This document shows, piece by piece, positions 5,488 through 12,308 of a stretch of 12,606 nt of DNA (within the stretch, counting starts at the first letter, position 1; each line of letters opens with the position of its first letter). Both the position numbers and the translations under genes were made by a program. The notes beneath the pieces are model-generated. The model saw only the letters and a program-made list of their open reading frames with translations. It had not been told where the DNA came from and ran no database searches. The stretch lies in the NCBI GenBank assembly GCA_021817025.1, contig JAKAWF010000083.1:1-12606 (forward strand), written 5' to 3'. The stretch is from a bacterium (GTDB lineage: Bacteria; Chloroflexota; Dormibacteria; UBA8260; Bog-877).

Positions 5488-6081
5488 TCAGCTACCGCTG
5501 CTGGTCTGGCTCTGCTGCTGGTCCTTGGAATCCTGCGTGCTGCTCCCGGTGCTCGTTGAGGCGCTGCCGTCGGGCGAGTCCTTGGAAGTGGCGGCCGGCT
5601 CCGGGGTCTGGGTTGGGTCTGGAGTCTGCTTTGCCTCCGGGGTCTGGGTTGGGTCCGGAGTCTGCTTTGCCTCCGGGGTCTGGGTTGCCGCTTGAGAGCT
5701 GCTGCTCGACGGCAGGGCGGTCGGGGTCTTGGGCACTTGGGTCTCGGCTGGGCTGGCCGACAACACTGAATCGTTGCTGGTTCGGATCGAGAGCGAGTAG
5801 GTGGTCCCGTTGGGCGCCGTCACCGTCACGTCGTAGACAGGAACTCCATGCTCGGTGTCAGCCTCGGTCTTGAGCACAGCGGCGGTGCCGCTGCCGGAGT
5901 AGTGCTGATTGACGTAGGTCACTGCCGCCGTATCCGCCGCCACCGCCGGGCTGGATGCCGAGACCAGGTTGACTTTGGTCGGGAGGGCTGCATTCGTCCC
6001 GCCCGTTGTCAGTGCGATCGCCGCCGCCGCGCCCGCCACCGCCAGTGCGCCCACGGCGCCCGCTGTCATCGGTACCTTCAT
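5488..6081 (-). CDS. Secreted PepSY-like protein with Thr-Pro repeats and Gln/Ser-rich tail
   Basis: A 197-residue exported protein. Residues 1-32 are a signal sequence: MKVPMTAG, then an Ala-rich hydrophobic core (AVGALAVAGAAAAIAL). Residues about 45-115 resemble a PepSY domain: an alpha-helix (AADTAAVTYVNQHYSGSG), then strands with EADTEHGVPVYDVTVTAPNG and TTYSLSIRTSNDSVL. PepSY domains are small extracytoplasmic modules linked to inhibition or sensing. Residues 133-162 hold two perfect 12-residue units TQTPEAKQTPDP plus TQTPEP, and the protein ends in a Gln/Ser-rich tail (TQDSKDQQQSQTSSGS). The ATG at 6081 is chosen because AAGGAG lies 7 nt upstream; a TTG at 6087 is the alternative. The gene follows the regulator by 88 nt and may be its target. 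A similar tail occurs in the protein at 8366. Predicted location: outside the membrane, possibly released. Confidence 0.85.
   Translation of the reverse strand: MKVPMTAGAVGALAVAGAAAAIALTTGGTNAALPTKVNLVSASSPAVAADTAAVTYVNQHYSGSGTAAVLKTEADTEHGVPVYDVTVTAPNGTTYSLSIRTSNDSVLSASPAETQVPKTPTALPSSSSSQAATQTPEAKQTPDPTQTPEAKQTPDPTQTPEPAATSKDSPDGSASTSTGSSTQDSKDQQQSQTSSGS
5596..5685 (-). repeat. 36-bp tandem repeat coding for Thr-Pro units
   Basis: Two copies of a 36-bp unit (5650-5685 and 5614-5649) and a half copy (5596-5613) encode TQTPEAKQTPDP twice and then TQTPEP. The copies differ at about one base, so the duplication looks recent. The array may expand or shrink by slippage, changing the length of the extracellular linker. 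Confidence 0.85.
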
Positions 6082-6169
6082 TGCCAAACTCCTTGTGTGG
6101 GGGTGAATCCCGAGACTTCACTCTGGCAGCCCTTTGTGAACGGCCCGTGGGAGGCGGGTTAGAGTTCCC

Positions 6170-6859
6170 TCACTCCCGTTTGGCGTCACCTGAGACAAGC
6201 CGGTAGCCAGCACCCCGGACGGTGTGGAGCAGGAGAGCCAAGCCCGGGCGGTTGAGCTTGCGGCGCAGGTAGCTGACATAGACGTCGACCACGTTGCTGC
6301 CCGGGTCGAAGTCGTACTCCCAGACCCGATTGAGGATCTGGGTGCGCGACAGGACCTGGTTGGGGCTGCGCATGAAGAGTTCAAGCAGCGCCCACTCGCG
6401 GTGCGCCAGTTCGATGCGCTGGTCCGCCCGCCACGCCACCTTGGACAGCAGGTCGAGGCGGAGGTCACCGACCACCAGCTCAGTCGAGACCGCCTGGTCG
6501 ACGGTCCGCAGCGCCGCCCGGATGCGCGCCAGGAGCTCGTCAAAGGCGAACGGCTTGGTCACGTAGTCGGTGGCGCCAGCATCGAGCCCCGAGACCTTGC
6601 TGGAGAGGTCGTCGCGCGCGGTCAGGATGATCACCGGAAGCCGCAGGCGCTGGCCGCGCCAGGAGCGCAGCACGCTCAGCCCGTCGCCGTCGGGCAAGCC
6701 GAGGTCGAGCAGCACCAGGTCAAGGTCCTCCCCCCGGGTGGCCATGATCCCGAGGGCCGTGGTGGTGTCGGGAGCCACGGTCACCGAGTAGCCCTCGGCC
6801 TTGAGTCCCTTGGCGATGAAGGAGGCGATCCTGGCATCGTCCTCGACCAGCAGGATCAC
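6170..6859 (-). CDS. OmpR/PhoB-family response regulator
   Basis: A 229-residue regulator with two domains. Residues 1-120 are a receiver domain with E6, D7 and D8 in MILLVEDD, the phosphorylated D52 in LLDLGLPDGDG, T80 in VIILTARDD, and K102 in VTKPFAFDELLARI. Residues 130-225 are a winged helix-turn-helix of the OmpR type: ELAHREWALLELFMRSPNQV, then VLSRTQILNRVWEYDFDPGS, then VVDVYVSYLRRKLNRPG and the wing VRGAGYRL. All key residues are present. The GTG start overlaps the kinase stop as GTGA, and GGAGG lies about 7 nt upstream, so translation is coupled. It should be phosphorylated by the upstream kinase and act on nearby promoters, perhaps those of the two secreted proteins. Confidence 0.96.
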   Translation of the reverse strand: MILLVEDDARIASFIAKGLKAEGYSVTVAPDTTTALGIMATRGEDLDLVLLDLGLPDGDGLSVLRSWRGQRLRLPVIILTARDDLSSKVSGLDAGATDYVTKPFAFDELLARIRAALRTVDQAVSTELVVGDLRLDLLSKVAWRADQRIELAHREWALLELFMRSPNQVLSRTQILNRVWEYDFDPGSNVVDVYVSYLRRKLNRPGLALLLHTVRGAGYRLVSGDAKRE

Positions 6860-8304
6860 GCCCCGGCCTCCGCTTCATCCACCGGGTCGGGCTCTTGCAA
6901 GCAGCGCGGCGGCAGCACCATCGTCACCGTGGTGCCCTGATCGACGGCGCTCTCCAAGTGCACCGTCCCCCCGTGTGCTTCGACCACCGCCTTGACCAGG
7001 GCCAGACCCAGCCCCGAGCCTCGCTGGTCGCCGGGATCGGCTCTGCGGAACCGATCGAAGACAGCGTCCTGAAGGGCGGGGGCAATGCCGCGTCCAGTGT
7101 CCATGACCCCCAGGATGACGCTCCCGTCGCAGGCGGCGGAGAGCTTGATCGTGTCCCCCGCCTGGGTCGCCTTGACTGAGTTGTCGATGAGGTTGAGGAG
7201 GGCGCCCCGCAGTTTGGTCTGGTCCACCAGCAGCACCACGTCAGGCACCGCCGCCAGCACCCAGTTCCGGTCCGCCAGGACCGTGGCGGCGGCCATGAGG
7301 TCGGCCATGAACGACCGCAGATCCACCGGCTCGGGCTGGATGAAGTCGGGCTCCAGGGAGTGGCCGAGCAACAGCAGCTGGTCGACCAGCGAACTCATCT
7401 GGTTCAGCTCCTCCACCACCAGTTCGGTCGTCTCCCGCACCTCCATGGGATCATCGCTGCCACTTCGCCGCAACACCTCGAGATGGCCCCTGGCCACCGT
7501 CAGCGGTGTGCGCAGCTGGTGGGACACGTCCGCCAGGAGCTGCCGCTGGGAAGCCACGGTCGCGGAGATCTTGGTGAGCATGCCATCAAAGGCCGCTGCC
7601 ATCCGGCCCACCTCGTCATCCACGCCCTGATACCCAATCCGCTTGGTCAGGTCGCCCTGGCTCGCCTCCACCGCCGTTTCGGTCACCGCGCCCACGGTGC
7701 GCAGCACCCGGCGCAAGATCAGGTAGGCGCTGAGCAAGGCGACCAGCAGCGCCACTGCGGCCTCCGTGGCGGCCAGCAGCGCCACCTGGTTGCTCTCCTC
7801 CTGGAGCGCGGCCAGGCTGGCGGCCGCCACCACCACGCCCCGGGTGGTACCGCCCTCCCTGATCGGACTGGCGACCGCCAGGTAGCTGACCGATCCGACC
7901 TTGACCTGGGAGGTCACCGTCCGGACGGGAGGGGCGCTGAGCCAATGGCGCACCTGGGGGACTCGCACCAACTCGGCGGCATGCGCGCTCCCCAGGATCG
8001 GCTGGTGGGGCAGGCCGATCAGCAGCACCTCCCCGGTGGGGACGGGATGGGTGACCAGATAGCTGTGGCTGAACGCGGCCAGGCTTTGCCCGGGCGGCCG
8101 CCCTGGGTAGGCTGCCGAATAGCCGCTCAACTCGCCGCCCAGGTCGCCCAGCACGGTGCTCTGGTAGTGAACTGTGAAGTCGCGGATAACCTGGACAAAG
8201 ACCACCCCCAGCACCAGCGCGACGACCACCCCGTGCAGGGCCAGAAGCCGACCGGCGGTGCCGAGCCGAAGGCGCCTGTGAGCCCGGGCGACGGGCCTCA
8301 CCAT
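6856..8304 (-). CDS. Membrane sensor histidine kinase
   Basis: A 482-residue kinase. Helix 1 (about 20-40, LLALHGVVVALVLGVVFVQV) and helix 2 (about 174-197, LLAATEAAVALLVALLSAYL) enclose an extracellular sensor region of about 130 residues with no recognised fold. A HAMP linker follows (about 198-251), then the phosphoacceptor H262 in ADVSHQLRTPLTVARGH. The ATPase domain has the N box (LLNLIDNSVKA, N371 and N375), G1 box DTGRGIAP (402-409) and G2 box RGSGLGLALVK (about 428-438). All are intact, so it should be active. I chose the ATG at 8304 (MVRPVARAHRRLRLG) because the first helix follows soon after; the open frame to 8445 would overlap the upstream gene. No ribosome site is visible and an inverted repeat abuts the start. 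The stop overlaps the regulator start (GTGA). Confidence 0.95.
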   Translation of the reverse strand: MVRPVARAHRRLRLGTAGRLLALHGVVVALVLGVVFVQVIRDFTVHYQSTVLGDLGGELSGYSAAYPGRPPGQSLAAFSHSYLVTHPVPTGEVLLIGLPHQPILGSAHAAELVRVPQVRHWLSAPPVRTVTSQVKVGSVSYLAVASPIREGGTTRGVVVAAASLAALQEESNQVALLAATEAAVALLVALLSAYLILRRVLRTVGAVTETAVEASQGDLTKRIGYQGVDDEVGRMAAAFDGMLTKISATVASQRQLLADVSHQLRTPLTVARGHLEVLRRSGSDDPMEVRETTELVVEELNQMSSLVDQLLLLGHSLEPDFIQPEPVDLRSFMADLMAAATVLADRNWVLAAVPDVVLLVDQTKLRGALLNLIDNSVKATQAGDTIKLSAACDGSVILGVMDTGRGIAPALQDAVFDRFRRADPGDQRGSGLGLALVKAVVEAHGGTVHLESAVDQGTTVTMVLPPRCLQEPDPVDEAEAGA

Positions 8305-8365
8305 GGGCCGACCAGGGTGGGCCCCACTGCGGGCGGGGCGGGGTCGGGACTGGGTTGCCCCGAGC

Positions 8366-8761
8366 TCATCCCCCACCGGAAGAGCACGAGCTGTCGCCGG
8401 TGGGAGGAGATGGAGAGCACTTCGAACTCTGCTGCTGGTCTCCATTCTTGGAGTCCTGGGAAGGAAGGCTCACCACCGTCCCCGGCGGTGTCACCGTCTC
8501 GACCGGCTCGGTCGGCTGAGGACTCGCCACCTCCGAGGGGGTCGATGAAGAAGATCCGCTGGAGGTGCCGCCAACCGGGGCTGGCGATGCCTGTCCACCT
8601 GACGCCGTGGAGCTGAGCTGCACCACGTGCGGCAGGCGGCTGGACCTGACGGTCAGGTCTGGCCCCACCGTGAGCCCGACGGCCACGGCCGCGGCCAGGG
8701 CCAGCGCCAGCGCCGGCCGGGCCAAGATTCTGGTGCTGTTCCGAAGTGCCTGCCGCGACAT
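8366..8761 (-). CDS. Small secreted or membrane-anchored Ser/Pro-rich protein upstream of the kinase
   Basis: A 131-residue protein. Residues 1-34 are a signal or anchor sequence: basic N-terminus (MSRQALRNSTRILARP), then an Ala/Leu/Val core (ALALALAAAVAVGLTVG). The rest is low-complexity Ser, Pro, Thr and Gly without a recognised domain, and ends in a Gln/Ser/Gly tail with two cysteines (KCSPSPPTGDSSCSSGGG). The segment SQDSKNGDQQQSS is nearly the same as QDSKDQQQSQ near the end of the PepSY-like protein at 5488, also at DNA level. The ATG at 8761 follows a GGAGG about 13 nt upstream, longer than usual. It is the first gene of the minus-strand cluster, 61 nt before the kinase start, so it may be the ligand or an accessory of the kinase. 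Function is inferred from context only. Confidence 0.7.
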   Translation of the reverse strand: MSRQALRNSTRILARPALALALAAAVAVGLTVGPDLTVRSSRLPHVVQLSSTASGGQASPAPVGGTSSGSSSSTPSEVASPQPTEPVETVTPPGTVVSLPSQDSKNGDQQQSSKCSPSPPTGDSSCSSGGG

Positions 8762-9002
8762 TAGGTGATGGTGCCTCCACTCCAAGACGGTGGCGGGATC
8801 CCGTGAGCCCAAGATGAGAGCAACATTAGATTCCTATCATGCAGAAGCGGCGCCACTTCGGTGCCGGACCTGGGCCGAGCTTGACCGGTGGTCCAGACTG
8901 TCGAGATCAGGTTCGGGGGCGCATGGAGGCAGGGACGATGGCGAGTCACGGCAACGGGGTCAGTGCCAGGCCGTGCCCGGCCAAGACCGACGGTGACCCG
9001 GG
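8762..9002. promoter_or_regulatory. Divergent intergenic region, promoters of the signalling cluster and of the oxidoreductase
   Basis: This 241-nt stretch between divergent genes must hold both promoters. It has an AT-richer island (about 8815-8840) with TANNNT candidates, for example TAATGT on the minus strand (8823-8828); no -35 box fits well. Two dyads are seen: the palindrome CGGGATCCCG (8794-8803), in the leader of the signalling cluster, and a hairpin of CGGCGCC (8848-8854) with GGTGCCG (8860-8866, one G-T pair) and a 5-nt loop. Either could be a binding site for the OmpR-type regulator, but neither is the direct repeat such proteins usually prefer. Confidence 0.4.
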
Positions 9003-9974
9003 GTGAAGGCCGCCGTGTACGAGCGACAGGGCGCGGCCGCGGAGGTACTGCGCGTCGCGGACGTTCCGCGCCCGGAGCCCGGCCCCGGCGAGGTGCGCGT
9101 CCGCTTGCGCTTCTCGGGCGTCAACCCGACCGACTGGAAGGCGCGCAGCGGGGCCACCCCCAGGCCGGTGGACGGCTTCCAGATACCGCACCACGATGGG
9201 GCTGGGACGATCGACGCGGTCGGCGCGGGAGTGGATCCCAGCCGGCTCGGGGAGCGCGTGTGGGTGTGGATGGCGGCGGCCGGCCGCCGCTGGGGCACCG
9301 CCGCCGAGTGGACGGTGACGCCAGACCGGCAGGCGGTGCGGCTGCCAGACGGAGCCTCGCTGGAGCTCGGCGCCAGTCTCGGGGTACCTGCGCTCACCGC
9401 CCATCGCTGCCTCTTCGCCGACGGGGATGTCGGCGGTCGCAACGTCCTGGTCGCGGGGGGCGCGGGTGCGGTCGGTCACTTCGCGATCGAGCTGGCGAAG
9501 CGCCGCGGCGCCCGGGTCATCGCGACCGTGAGCGGACCGGTGAAGGAGGAGCTGGCCCGCGCCGCCGGCGCGGATCTAGTCGTCAACTACCGGGACTCCG
9601 CAGCGCTCGACCGCATTCGCACCTTCGCACCGCGAGTCGATCGGGTGATCGAGGTCAATCTGGCCGCCAACCTCTCCCTCGACCTCGCCCTCTCTGGAGT
9701 AGGGACGGTGATCGCGGCCTACGCCGCTGATGGGCCTGACCCAGAGCTTCCGGTGCGCGCCTGCATGAACGCCAACGTGGTGCTCCGCTTCGTACTCCTG
9801 TACGGGGTTCCGGCCGAGGGGCTCGCCCAGGGCGTTACCGAGGTCACCGCCGCCCTGACCGCTGGGGCCCTCTCGGCACTCCCGATGCACCGGTTTCCAC
9901 TTGAGGAATGCGCTGCCGCCGAGGACGCGGTCCAGGCCGGAGCCGTGGGCAAGGTTCTGCTGGACATCCCCTAA
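9003..9974 (+). CDS. Zinc-independent quinone oxidoreductase (NADPH-dependent, MDR superfamily)
   Basis: A 323-residue medium-chain dehydrogenase/reductase, the usual length. Residues 1-120 are the GroES-like catalytic domain (MKAAVYERQG, SGVNPTDWKARSG, HHDGAGTIDAVGAGV). The zinc-binding cysteines of alcohol dehydrogenases are absent, so it belongs to the zinc-free quinone reductase group. Residues about 125-260 are the Rossmann domain, with the nucleotide motif AGGAGAVGHFAIELAKRRGA (151-170) and the usual ARAAGADLVVNYRD. It should reduce quinones or enones with NADPH in the cytoplasm. The GTG start at 9003 gives the standard N-terminus; the upstream ribosome site is weak. It is divergent from the signalling cluster, so common control is possible but not shown. 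Confidence 0.93.
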   Translation: MKAAVYERQGAAAEVLRVADVPRPEPGPGEVRVRLRFSGVNPTDWKARSGATPRPVDGFQIPHHDGAGTIDAVGAGVDPSRLGERVWVWMAAAGRRWGTAAEWTVTPDRQAVRLPDGASLELGASLGVPALTAHRCLFADGDVGGRNVLVAGGAGAVGHFAIELAKRRGARVIATVSGPVKEELARAAGADLVVNYRDSAALDRIRTFAPRVDRVIEVNLAANLSLDLALSGVGTVIAAYAADGPDPELPVRACMNANVVLRFVLLYGVPAEGLAQGVTEVTAALTAGALSALPMHRFPLEECAAAEDAVQAGAVGKVLLDIP

Positions 9975-10434
9975 ACAGGTGCATCGAGGTCAAGGATCTC
10001 CAGGCGCCGTCCAGCAATGTCGACGAACTCGGCGGTAGCTGCCTGCTCGGCCTCGGACGTGCCACGGGGCCCGAGCGTCGCTCTCTCCCGCGACCCTGAC
10101 GGCCACGTCCTCGGTCCCGCCAGGGCGGCGACCCGGGGAGTCGACGCCCTTGGTGCGCCCTCCTCCAGGAGACCTTCGTGCCGGGCCCAGCTGAATCTGG
10201 ATCGGCTGTCGCGGTCCCCACGCGGTCGTGCGGAGCCCAAGTTGGCCCATGATCATGCCTCAGCTCTACCCCCGGGGCGGAGGCACTGCCACTTCTGCCC
10301 GTCGGCGCCATCGGGATCGGTGTGGGCGCGGATGCCCCACCTCCTCCACCCCCTGGGCGCGGCGCCCCTTGCCGCTGGGCCGTCGCCGCTGTAGCCTTGG
10401 GTTGTCGCCGCGCCTTTGAGAGGGGGATCCGAGC
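9975..10434. other. 460-nt region without a convincing gene
   Basis: I support no gene here. A minus-strand frame (9971-10240) overlaps the oxidoreductase stop by three bases. Its last 30 residues (AEQAATAEFVDIAGRRLEIL then DLDAPV) read like a real protein end, while the rest is Arg/Gly/Pro-rich and unlike a protein, so a decayed gene remnant is possible. The right end (10360-10434) carries the promoter and ribosome site of the AIM24-family gene. No strong hairpin was seen after the oxidoreductase stop. Confidence 0.4.
10369..10397 (+). promoter_or_regulatory. Probable promoter of the AIM24-family operon
   Basis: TTGCCG (10369-10374) and TAGCCT (10392-10397) are separated by 17 nt, a standard sigma-70-like layout with TANNNT at -10. 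Transcription would begin near 10404 and give a leader of about 30 nt that includes the purine-rich ribosome site GAGAGGGGG (10418-10426), 8 nt before the ATG. Confidence 0.45.
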
Positions 10435-11220
10435 ATGGCCATAGCCAACAAGATCGTCGGCACCGCCAGCCAGATGGTCATCTGCCAGCTGGGAGCGGGT
10501 CAGACCGTCTACGCGGAGGCCGGCAGATTCCTGTGGAAGACCACCAACGTGTCCATCGAGACCCGTCTTTCCAAGCCCGCGGCCGGCCCGGGTGGCAGCG
10601 GAGGAGGTGGGCTGTTTGGCAAGGCCATGGAGGTCGGCAAGAGGGTGCTCGCCGGCCAGAGCCTGGCCTTCCAGTACTTCACCCCGACCGGGGGAAGCGG
10701 CCTGGTGGCGTTCGCTGGTTCGCTTCCCGGAGAGCTGCGCGCACTCGAGTTGGACGGTAGCATCGGCTGGCTGACAGAGAAGGAGGCCCTGATCGCGGCC
10801 GAGGGGAGCGTCGAGTTTGACATCGCGTTCGCCGGACTGCGGACCGGTCGCCGGGGCGGGGCGGGGTTCGTATTGGAGAAATTCACGGGCACCGGCACGC
10901 TCCTGATCGCGGCGGCGGGCAACTTCATAGAGGTAAACCCAGCCAAGTACGGCGGCAAGATTCAAGTCCACGCAGGCTGTCTGGTGGCGTTCCAGGACAC
11001 CGTCCGGTACAGCGTCGAGTACATCGGCGGTTTCAGTGCGCAGACTGCGATGACCGCGATGTTCGGAGGTGAGGGCATCAACTTGGCCACGTTGGAAGGT
11101 GACGGGGCAGTGATCCTGCAGTCCGTCAACCTGCACGGCTTGGCCGAGGCCATGGAGAGGCTGATCGGTGACCCCGGCAACGACAAGGGACGCGCCGGCG
11201 TCGGTGGATTGTTCAACTAG
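10435..11220 (+). CDS. AIM24-family protein (TIGR00266-like)
   Basis: A 261-residue protein of the AIM24/TIGR00266 family, which forms a beta-helix-like trimer; the bacterial role is poorly known. Visible family features are SQMVICQLGAGQTVYAEAGR (about 11-31), the Gly-rich turn GPGGSGGGGLFGKAMEVGKR (about 51-70), then YFTPTGGSGLVAFAGSLPGE. It continues with AGGAGFVLEKFTGTGTLLIAAAGN-type strands and the region AKYGGKIQVHAGCLVAFQDT. Length and order are typical. There is no signal peptide. The start is supported by a purine-rich ribosome site 8 nt upstream. It shares an operon with the small helical protein 29 nt downstream. A yeast homologue supports mitochondrial inner-membrane organisation, so an envelope role is an inference only. 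Confidence 0.92.
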   Translation: MAIANKIVGTASQMVICQLGAGQTVYAEAGRFLWKTTNVSIETRLSKPAAGPGGSGGGGLFGKAMEVGKRVLAGQSLAFQYFTPTGGSGLVAFAGSLPGELRALELDGSIGWLTEKEALIAAEGSVEFDIAFAGLRTGRRGGAGFVLEKFTGTGTLLIAAAGNFIEVNPAKYGGKIQVHAGCLVAFQDTVRYSVEYIGGFSAQTAMTAMFGGEGINLATLEGDGAVILQSVNLHGLAEAMERLIGDPGNDKGRAGVGGLFN

Positions 11221-11249
11221 CTCGGCTCACGGTCGAGAGGAGGGCACTC

Positions 11250-11582
11250 ATGGGACTCATGGACAAGCTCAAGGTGCAGGCCGAACAGATGGCGGTCAAG
11301 GCCCAGCAGGGTACGGCCCAGGTGCAGGCCAAGTTCGATACGGTGCAGGCCAAGCGCAGCGCCGACGCCTTGTTGCGTGATCTCGGCGCCGCCTACTACG
11401 GAGAGCAGCGTCAAGGTGGACCGCACGGTGCGGCGGACCGGGCCATGGCCGCCCTCGATGCCCATGCCAGCCAGACGGGGCCGGTTGATGTGTCGACCAC
11501 CGGGCCACAGCCGGTGCCGACCCAGTCGGCACCCTCATCCGGGCCTCCACCGGCAGGCGACTTCAAGCTCGACGATCTGTAG
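11250..11582 (+). CDS. Small amphipathic-helix protein downstream of the AIM24-family gene
   Basis: A 110-residue protein with an excellent ribosome site (AGGAGGG, 5 nt before ATG). Residues about 1-45 form a long charged helix (MGLMDKLKVQAEQMAVKAQQ, then AQVQAKFDTVQAKRSADALL), coiled-coil-like. Next comes a short conserved-looking RDLGAAYYGEQRQGG, then a helix (AADRAMAALDAHAS). The last 35 residues are Pro/Ser/Thr/Gly-rich, ending FKLDDL. No signal or membrane span is seen. I do not know a named family; it resembles actinobacterial hypothetical proteins that sit with stress or envelope genes. Operon position suggests a partner of the AIM24-family protein. Confidence 0.82.
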   Translation: MGLMDKLKVQAEQMAVKAQQGTAQVQAKFDTVQAKRSADALLRDLGAAYYGEQRQGGPHGAADRAMAALDAHASQTGPVDVSTTGPQPVPTQSAPSSGPPPAGDFKLDDL

Positions 11583-11927
11583 GTAGTTACTCGGGGATCC
11601 CGCCGACACGCTCCAACGCCTGCGATCAGACCTCGGCACACGTGTCGCGGAGGGCGGTGGCCCGGGCGAGGGTGACGCACACCACGGGTCCATCGACCGC
11701 TGAGCGAGCGCACCGGAACGTGTCGGCAGATACCCAGGAGGCTGGTGCCAAACGGCCGCTCCCACAGAGGAGGACCGTGCGCAGCCAATCTTGAGTCCGC
11801 TCATCCGGACAGTGTGCCGTATGACCCTCCTGTACGGGATCGTAATTCGGACGGCTCTGTTGGGACGGCCACGGGAAGTCGACGCTAGCCGCAAGTCCTA
11901 CCGGGGCACCGTCCCGGTGGACGTTCG
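11583..11927. other. 345-nt region between operons, holding only a doubtful minus-strand frame
   Basis: The AIM24 operon (plus) and the Phd/VapC pair (minus) converge here, so both should end in it. Only weak hairpins are seen: CGGG-GAT-CCCG just after the plus-strand stop (about 11593-11603), CCGTA/TACGG (about 11817-11837) and CACCG-TCC-CGGTG (11907-11919). The doubtful frame at 11626-11931 covers most of the stretch and is listed separately. Confidence 0.4.
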
Positions 11928-11931
11928 TCAC
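11626..11931 (-). CDS. Possible third gene of the Phd/VapC unit, unknown 101-residue protein
   Basis: A GTG-started frame whose first codon overlaps the PIN toxin stop as GTGA, the same coupling used between the antitoxin and toxin. Its second half reads like a protein: TQDWLRTVLLCGSGRLAPAS, then VSADTFRCARSAVDGPVV, then VTLARATALRDTCAEV, with many G/C third positions and five cysteines in all. The first 35 residues are less convincing and may contain the wrong start. Other frames here are Arg/Pro/Gly-rich shadows. I recognise no family. Coupling and composition are the only support. Confidence 0.35.
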   Translation of the reverse strand: MTNVHRDGAPVGLAASVDFPWPSQQSRPNYDPVQEGHTAHCPDERTQDWLRTVLLCGSGRLAPASWVSADTFRCARSAVDGPVVCVTLARATALRDTCAEV

Positions 11932-12308
11932 ACGGGAACGATCTCGATGAGGTTCTCGATCCCGGCAAGGTCCCCCGAGTTGCGGGTGTAGAGCCGGGCC
12001 GAGTGAGCGTGGGCTGTAGCAGCGATGAGGAGGTCCATTACCCTGGATCGCGGTTGACGCCCGGTGGCTGCCACAGCCGCTGCAAGTTGGCCATAGCTGG
12101 TGGCCACGTCATCGTCGACGGGCAGAGCGTCAAACCTGCGCTGCAGGTCCGACAGTCTCCGGAGACGCTCAGCGCGGACTGCTGCGTCGGCGGTGACGAG
12201 CACTCCAAAATGCAGTTCGGCGAGCGTTGCAGCACTGATGGCAAGCTCTCCTTCCAATGGAGGCAGGTCGGTGGCGATCAAGACGCTGGTGTCGAGGATT
12301 GCCTTCAC
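11928..12308 (-). CDS. PIN-domain toxin, VapC-type ribonuclease
   Basis: A 126-residue PIN-domain protein. Family residues are present: D6 in MKAILDTSVLIA, E31 in AATLAELHFG, D92 in VMDLLIAATAHAH, and the N110/D113 region in LYTRNSGDLAGI. This set fits an active VapC/FitB-like Mg2+-dependent ribonuclease that arrests translation. I chose the GTG at 12308 because the antitoxin stop overlaps it (GTGA), GGGAG lies about 8 nt upstream, and the first Asp then falls at residue 6 as usual. The longer frame from 12323 adds five residues inside the antitoxin. The pair is a standard antitoxin-first operon. It differs clearly in sequence from the PIN protein at 2911, so the two pairs are not recent copies. 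Confidence 0.92.
   Translation of the reverse strand: MKAILDTSVLIATDLPPLEGELAISAATLAELHFGVLVTADAAVRAERLRRLSDLQRRFDALPVDDDVATSYGQLAAAVAATGRQPRSRVMDLLIAATAHAHSARLYTRNSGDLAGIENLIEIVPV

Noticed and set aside
8305..8445. N-terminal extension of the kinase by 47 residues
   Set aside because: Would overlap the upstream secreted-protein gene and is unlike kinase N-termini; the ATG at 8304 directly precedes the first membrane helix.
7360..8616. Plus-strand open frame of 418 codons
   Set aside because: Opposite the kinase gene, rich in His, Gly, Arg and Gln with no domain; a shadow.
8888..9730. Plus-strand open frame of 280 codons
   Set aside because: Overlaps the oxidoreductase in a different frame; extremely Arg/Gly-rich.
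9844..11136. Minus-strand open frame of 430 codons
   Set aside because: It covers the AIM24-family gene and its upstream region on the opposite strand and is Arg/Gly/Pro/Gln-rich; a shadow of high-GC coding sequence.
11907..11919. CACCG-TCC-CGGTG hairpin as terminator of the Phd/VapC pair
   Set aside because: Only 5 bp with a 3-nt loop and no T-run, and it would lie inside the possible third gene; listed only as a note.
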